DNA from: Gordonia sp. PP30
GTDB taxonomy: Bacteria > Actinomycetota > Actinomycetes > Mycobacteriales > Mycobacteriaceae
NCBI RefSeq assembly: GCF_023100845.1
Contig: NZ_CP095864.1
Span: 2,108,001 to 2,172,000, forward strand
Direction: 5' to 3'
DNA: 64,000 bases
Numbering within the stretch: the first letter of the stretch is position 1; each line of letters begins with the position of its first letter. Under the pieces are notes generated by a model. That model saw only the letters and a list, made by a program, of their open reading frames with translations, had not been told where the DNA came from and did no database searches. This document shows positions 59,809-64,000 of the stretch, piece by piece. The position numbers were made by a program, and so were the translations under genes.

Positions 59809-62334
59809 ATGGACGACGATCCGGTGACCCGGGGTCAGTTCGAGGTCTTCCTCGGCTGCGCCCCGGGCGTCGGTAAGACCTTCGAGATGCTCGAACGCGC
59901 GCAGACCCTGCGCGCCGAGGGCGTCGACGTCGTGGTCGGCATCGTCGAATCGCACGGCCGCCCGGCGACCGCCGCGATGGCCGAGGGCCTCGAGGCCGTG
60001 CCGCGGCGCCGCATGCGGTACCGCGGCACCGTCCTGGAGGAACTCGATCTCGACGCCGTCCTGGCCCGGCGGCCCGCCGTCGTCCTGGTCGACGAACTCG
60101 CGCACACGAATGCGCCGGGCCTGCGCAACGGCAAGCGGTGGCAGGACATCGACGTGCTTCTCGACGCCGGGATCGACGTCCTGTCGACGGTGAACATCCA
60201 GCATCTGGAAAGCCTCAACGATGTGGTCGCCGAGATCACCGGAGCGCCGCAGCGCGAGACCGTGCCGGACGTCGTGGTGCGGCGCGCCGACCAGATCGAG
60301 CTGGTCGACATCGAGCCGGCCGCCCTCCGCCGCAGGCTGGCCGAGGGGAAGGTGTACGGACCGGTCCGCGCGGAGGGCGCGCTCGCGAACTTCTTCCGGC
60401 AGGGCAATCTCACCGCCCTGCGTGAGCTGGCTCTGCTCTGGCTGGCCGACCGGGTCGACGAGAAGCTCGCCGACTACCGGGCGGCCAATGCCATCACCGA
60501 CACGTGGGAGGCCCGCGAGCGTGTCGTGGTCGCGGTGACCGGCGGGCCGGAATCCTCGGACCTGATTCGCCGGGCCCGCCGCATCGCCTCGCGGGCCAGC
60601 GCGGAACTGCTGGTCGTGCGGGTGGTCCGCGGCGACGGCCTGGCCGACCCGGTCGTCGATCCCGATGCGCTGCGCCGCCTCTCGCACGACTGCGGCGCGA
60701 GGTTCACCACGGTCGTCGGAGACGACGTTCCGGTGACGCTGCTCGACTACGCGCGGGCGGTCAACGCCACCCAGCTGGTCCTCGGGACGTCCCGGCGCTC
60801 CCGCTGGCGACGGCTGCTCGACGAGGGTGTCGCCGCCGGGGTGGTGCGCGACAGCGGACGCATCGACGTTCACATGGTGACCCACTCCGAGTCGTCCAGG
60901 TCGCCCCTCGACATCCGGCACACGCGCCTGCATCGCCCGTTGAGCTGGGTGTTCGCCCTGGTCGTTCCGGCGCTGGTCGCCGCGTTTCTGGTGCCGCTGG
61001 ATGCGCACCTCGGCTTGTCGAGCAAGTCGTCGCTGTTCCTCGTCGGTGTGCTGGCTGTCGCCCTGCTCGGCGGCATCGGCCCGGCCGCGTTGTCGGCCGT
61101 CGTCTCGGGTCTGCTCCTGAACTTCCTCTACACCGGGCCGCGGTACACGCTGACCGTGTCGAGCCCGGACAACCTGATCACCATCATCGTGATGATCGTC
61201 GTCGCGATCGCGGTCGCGGGCCTGGTCGATTCGGCGACGGTGCGGCGCCGGGAGGCCGCGCTGGCCGGCCGCGACGCCGAACTGCTGTCGATGTTCTCCG
61301 GGGCCGTGCTCGACGGTGCGGGCGTGACCGACCTGCTCGGCCGGGTCCGCGACGTCTATCAGCAGGAGTCGGTCGCCGCCGCACGGGCGGTCGCCGGTGA
61401 ACTCGTGGTGCAGGCGTCCGTCGGGACGGCGCCACCGCGCTCGAGCGACGAGGCCACCACCGTCTGTGAGGCCTCCGGCGGGACCTACGCACTGTTGCTT
61501 CGCGGACCGGAGACGGGTCCGCGGGAACGCCGCGTGCTCGGCGCGGTCGCCAGCCAGGTGGCGGCGGCGCTGGAGCGCGACCGCCTTACCGCGGAGGCCG
61601 CCGACGCGGACGAGCTCGCCCGCACCGATGAACTGCGGCGGGCCCTGCTGACCGCCGTGAGTCACGACCTGCGCACCCCGCTCGCCGCGGCGAAAGCCGC
61701 GGTGAGCAGCCTGCGCAGCCCCGATCTCACGTTCGGTCCGGACGACACCGCGGAGTTGCTCGCGACGACCGAGGAGTCCGTCGACCAGCTCACCGCGCTC
61801 GTCGGCAATCTCCTGGACTCCTCTCGCCTCGCGGCCGGTGTCGTCCATCCGGTGCTGCGGCGGACCTACCTGCCGGAGGTCGTGCACCGGGTCATCGCGG
61901 CGGCGGACCGGGCCGACCGCATCGCGCAGGTGCGGTTCGGCTGCGCGTGGGCCCGCACCGACGCCGGACTCCTGGAACGGGTCCTCGCAAATCTCGTCGC
62001 GAACGCGCTGGGACACACCGCCGGCCCGGTCGAACTGCGCACGTCGACGGTGGCCGAGCGCGACGGCGGCATCCGCTGCCGGCTGGCGGTGATCGATCAT
62101 GGCCCGGGAATGCCGGCCGCCGGCCGCGTCTTTCAGCCGTTCCACCAGTTCGGGGATCAGCGCTCCCCGGGCTCCGGGGTCGGGCTCGGACTGGCTGTCG
62201 CCGCAGGCTTCGTGTCCGCGGTCGGTGGCACCCTCGAAGCGACCGGGACACCGGGCGGCGGGACGACGATGATCGTCGAGCTGCCGGTCGGATCGGACGC
62301 ACCGGCCGACGCGGCCGACGAGGAGGCGACGTGA
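59809..62334 (+). CDS. kdpD: Osmosensitive K+ sensor histidine kinase KdpD
   Basis: An 841-residue sensor. The N-terminal KdpD domain has the Walker A-like GCAPGVGKT (16-24) and DELAHTNAPG; a universal-stress-type domain follows (VVAVTGGPESSDLIRRARR). Four short helices (LVVPALVAAFLVPL to IIVMIVVAIAVAGLV) form the DUF4118 module, then a GAF-like part, HisKA with the phosphorylated His in AVSHDLRTPLAAAKAA (~619) and HATPase_c (LVANALGHT, DHGPGMP, GSGVGLGLA). It senses K+ and controls kdpFABC through KdpE. Confidence 0.95.
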   Translation: MDDDPVTRGQFEVFLGCAPGVGKTFEMLERAQTLRAEGVDVVVGIVESHGRPATAAMAEGLEAVPRRRMRYRGTVLEELDLDAVLARRPAVVLVDELAHTNAPGLRNGKRWQDIDVLLDAGIDVLSTVNIQHLESLNDVVAEITGAPQRETVPDVVVRRADQIELVDIEPAALRRRLAEGKVYGPVRAEGALANFFRQGNLTALRELALLWLADRVDEKLADYRAANAITDTWEARERVVVAVTGGPESSDLIRRARRIASRASAELLVVRVVRGDGLADPVVDPDALRRLSHDCGARFTTVVGDDVPVTLLDYARAVNATQLVLGTSRRSRWRRLLDEGVAAGVVRDSGRIDVHMVTHSESSRSPLDIRHTRLHRPLSWVFALVVPALVAAFLVPLDAHLGLSSKSSLFLVGVLAVALLGGIGPAALSAVVSGLLLNFLYTGPRYTLTVSSPDNLITIIVMIVVAIAVAGLVDSATVRRREAALAGRDAELLSMFSGAVLDGAGVTDLLGRVRDVYQQESVAAARAVAGELVVQASVGTAPPRSSDEATTVCEASGGTYALLLRGPETGPRERRVLGAVASQVAAALERDRLTAEAADADELARTDELRRALLTAVSHDLRTPLAAAKAAVSSLRSPDLTFGPDDTAELLATTEESVDQLTALVGNLLDSSRLAAGVVHPVLRRTYLPEVVHRVIAAADRADRIAQVRFGCAWARTDAGLLERVLANLVANALGHTAGPVELRTSTVAERDGGIRCRLAVIDHGPGMPAAGRVFQPFHQFGDQRSPGSGVGLGLAVAAGFVSAVGGTLEATGTPGGGTTMIVELPVGSDAPADAADEEAT

Positions 62335-63038
62335 CATCCGCACCTGCCGACGTGGGGCGCGTCCTCGTCGTCGACGACGAACCACAGTTGCTGCGGGCGC
62401 TCCGGATCAATCTGCGTGCCCGTGGATTCGACGTGATCACCGCCGATACCGGAGCCGGTGCGCTGAAGGCGGCCGCGCGATCGGCGCCCGACGCGGTCGT
62501 CCTCGATCTCGGCCTTCCCGACATGGACGGATTCGAGGTCCTGGCCGGCCTCCGCGGCTGGACGGCGGTCCCGGTGATCGTGCTGTCGGCGCGCAGCGAC
62601 GCGTCGGACAAGGTCTCGGCGCTCGACGCGGGCGCCGACGACTACGTGACCAAGCCGTTCGGGATGGAGGAGTTCGTCGCCCGGCTGCGGGCGGCGATCC
62701 GCCGGGGCAGCGCGGTGGTCGCCGCACCGACGCCGTCACCGGTCGTCGAGGCCGGCGACGTCTCGATCGACCTGGTGGCCAAGCGAGTCACCCGCGGCGG
62801 CGCGCCGGTCCGGTTGACCCCCACCGAATGGGGCGTCCTGGAACTGCTGGTCCGGCATTCCGGCCGGCTGGTGACCCAGCGCGAGATCCTGACCGCCGTG
62901 TGGGGTCCGGCGTACATCGAGCAGACGAACTACCTGCGCGTCTACCTCGCGGGGCTGCGGCGAAAACTCGAGGAGGACCCGTCCCGTCCCCGGCATCTGC
63001 TGACCGAACCGGGCATGGGCTACCGCTTCGAGCCGTGA
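62331..63038 (+). CDS. kdpE: OmpR-family response regulator KdpE
   Basis: A 235-residue regulator; GTG 62331 overlaps the kdpD stop. The receiver domain has VVDDEPQLLRALRINL, the phosphoacceptor Asp in VVLDLGLPDMDGFEV (D59), and DYVTKPF. The winged-helix output domain (LTPTEWGVLELLVRHSGRLVTQREIL) ends with NYLRVYLAGLRRKLEEDPSRP. It activates kdpFABC at low K+ or high osmolarity, possibly through the direct repeats at 54963-54986. Confidence 0.95.
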   Translation: MTSAPADVGRVLVVDDEPQLLRALRINLRARGFDVITADTGAGALKAAARSAPDAVVLDLGLPDMDGFEVLAGLRGWTAVPVIVLSARSDASDKVSALDAGADDYVTKPFGMEEFVARLRAAIRRGSAVVAAPTPSPVVEAGDVSIDLVAKRVTRGGAPVRLTPTEWGVLELLVRHSGRLVTQREILTAVWGPAYIEQTNYLRVYLAGLRRKLEEDPSRPRHLLTEPGMGYRFEP

Positions 63039-63070
63039 CCGGCGGTGCCGCCGCCGGATCCGGGGCTTGG

Positions 63071-63502
63071 TCAGCGCAGCTTTTCGCCGTACACGCGGTC
63101 GACGTGGATCACCGCGAGGACGCGACGGTCGTCGACCATCGCCTGGCGGAACTCGGCCCAGTCCGGGTGCTCCCCCGCTCCGAGTCGGTAGTACTCGACG
63201 AGCGCGTCGACCTCGGGCGCGTCCGGATCGGTGGCCGGTCCGAGCAGTTCGACGGGCCCCTCCGCGGTCGCCCAGGTGTAGCCGTCGGGGCTGGTGAACT
63301 CGATCGCCGCCTTCGGTTCGCGGCGGAGATTCCGGGCCTTGGCCCGGCCGTCGGTCATCGAGATCAGAATGGTGTCCGCGTCGCGGTGGTAGACCGCGGT
63401 CACCGGCGAGAGCTGCGGGAATCCGTTCCGTTTGAGGGTGGCGAGGATACCGATGGAGGTCTGGGCGATCAGGTCACGGGGGTCGTACTCGATGTCGGTC
63501 AC
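63071..63502 (-). CDS. PPOX-class F420-dependent oxidoreductase-like protein
   Basis: A 143-residue split-barrel protein: IGILATLKRNGFPQLSPVTAVYHRDADTILISMTDGRAKARNLRREPKAAIEF matches the actinobacterial F420-binding PPOX group (TIGR03618-like). Such enzymes reduce biliverdin, quinones or unknown substrates with F420H2; FMN is the alternative cofactor. GTG 63502 gives VTDIEYDPRDL. It is convergent with kdpE and divergent from the tag gene. Confidence 0.83.
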   Translation of the reverse strand: MTDIEYDPRDLIAQTSIGILATLKRNGFPQLSPVTAVYHRDADTILISMTDGRAKARNLRREPKAAIEFTSPDGYTWATAEGPVELLGPATDPDAPEVDALVEYYRLGAGEHPDWAEFRQAMVDDRRVLAVIHVDRVYGEKLR

Positions 63503-63604
63503 GGTTCCATCCGTACCAGGGATGCGGCGCGCCGTCCGGGGTTGTCGCAGGGACGCTCTATAGTCGAACACACGAACGAATAGCGGAGAGGCGGGTGAGG
63601 CATC

Positions 63605-64000
63605 ATGGACCTCTACATCGCACCGGACGGCGACCACCGATGCGGCTGGGCCGCCGACGGGCCGGGCATGCTCGAATACCACGACACCGAGTGGGGCTTT
63701 CCCGTCGCCGACGACCGCCGGCTGTTCGAGAAGGTCAGCCTCGAGGGCTTCCAGTCCGGGCTGAGCTGGCGCACCATCCTGAACAAACGGCCGGCGTTCC
63801 GGGAGGCCTTCGCCGGCTTCGATCCGGAGCGGGTCGCCCGGTTCACCGACGACGACGTCACGCGCCTCCTCGGCGACGCGGGCATCGTCCGGCACCGCGG
63901 GAAGATCGAGGCGGTGATCAACAACGCCGGGCGGGCCATCGACCTGGCCGAGGAGGCCGGCTCGCTGGCCGCGTACTTCTGGCGCTTCGAACTGCCCGCC
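63605..64000 (+). CDS. tag: DNA-3-methyladenine glycosylase I, 5' part
   Basis: The first 132 residues of a Tag-type base-excision repair glycosylase. HRCGWAADGPGMLEYHDTEWGFPVADDRRLFEKVSLEGFQSGLSWRTILNKRPAFREAFAGFDPERVA is the family N-terminus with the structural zinc Cys and His and the Glu that recognises 3-methyladenine; IVRHRGKIEAVINNA follows. The frame is still open at the window edge, so the C-terminal ~60 residues are outside. Confidence 0.93.
   Translation, partial: MDLYIAPDGDHRCGWAADGPGMLEYHDTEWGFPVADDRRLFEKVSLEGFQSGLSWRTILNKRPAFREAFAGFDPERVARFTDDDVTRLLGDAGIVRHRGKIEAVINNAGRAIDLAEEAGSLAAYFWRFELPA

Overview
The window is about 64 kb of very high-GC DNA with strong G/C bias at third codon positions, GTG and TTG starts and many 4-bp ATGA or GTGA gene overlaps. 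Two MmpL/RND transporters, a CsoR-controlled copper operon, a CmtR-like and a KmtR-like metal sensor, an F420/PPOX-type oxidoreductase and a mycothiol-type arsenate reductase point to a mycolic-acid actinobacterium (Mycobacteriales). Gordonia or a close relative is my best guess, but no rRNA or housekeeping marker is present to prove it.

Layout. 1-13 kb is mostly chromosomal backbone: the fluoride channel CrcB (cut by the window edge), an AcuI-type reductase, CinA, a candidate PD-(D/E)XK nuclease toxin with a coupled partner, a copper operon (CopZ-like chaperone, secreted His-rich protein, CopA, CsoR) preceded by CsoR-type palindromes, an AhpD-like protein, a PPOX-like protein, a VOC protein divergent from a CGNR regulator, an acyl-CoA synthetase and a secreted GH16 glycosidase. 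13-20 kb carries a TetR-controlled export locus: an NAD(P)-binding oxidoreductase divergent from TetR, then MFS (DHA2) and MMPL pumps, with two tandem palindromic operators in front of tetR.

20-32 kb is an accessory, IS-rich segment. A membrane metallophosphoesterase gene is split into an N-terminal piece (19886-20239) and a C-terminal piece (28416-29201). Between them lie an IS481-family element with a 6-bp CTAG-type target duplication, a thioesterase/TetR/MmpL set, an IS630-family element inserted in the regulatory DNA between tetR and mmpL, and an IS110-family element. A three-gene site-specific recombinase cassette follows (catalytic tyrosine recombinase, XRE regulator, zinc-ribbon degenerate recombinase).

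32.9-40.6 kb is an arsenic and transition-metal resistance block: ArsR, CadI/ArsI-like protein, second ArsR, Acr3 and ArsC, then a CmtR-like sensor with a P-type ATPase, divergent from a KmtR-like sensor with a second (P1B-4) ATPase. 40.7-64 kb returns to backbone: an isochorismatase-like hydrolase, an MpaB/Lcp-like oxygenase, a saccharopine-dehydrogenase-like/TetR operon with a perfect operator, a butanediol dehydrogenase, a second IS110 element between convergent genes, a frameshifted DinB/maleylpyruvate-isomerase-type gene, LysE and EamA exporters, a LysR regulator, a lipoprotein, the complete kdpFABCDE potassium operon, a PPOX oxidoreductase and the start of a 3-methyladenine DNA glycosylase I gene.

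The most novel points are: non-coding 5' flanks of both IS110 elements that look like bridge RNAs, one with guide segments matching its own insertion site; a recombinase trio with a catalytically degenerate zinc-ribbon member; an IS481 transposase whose stop codon comes from the duplicated target; and an orphan PD-(D/E)XK toxin/partner pair.
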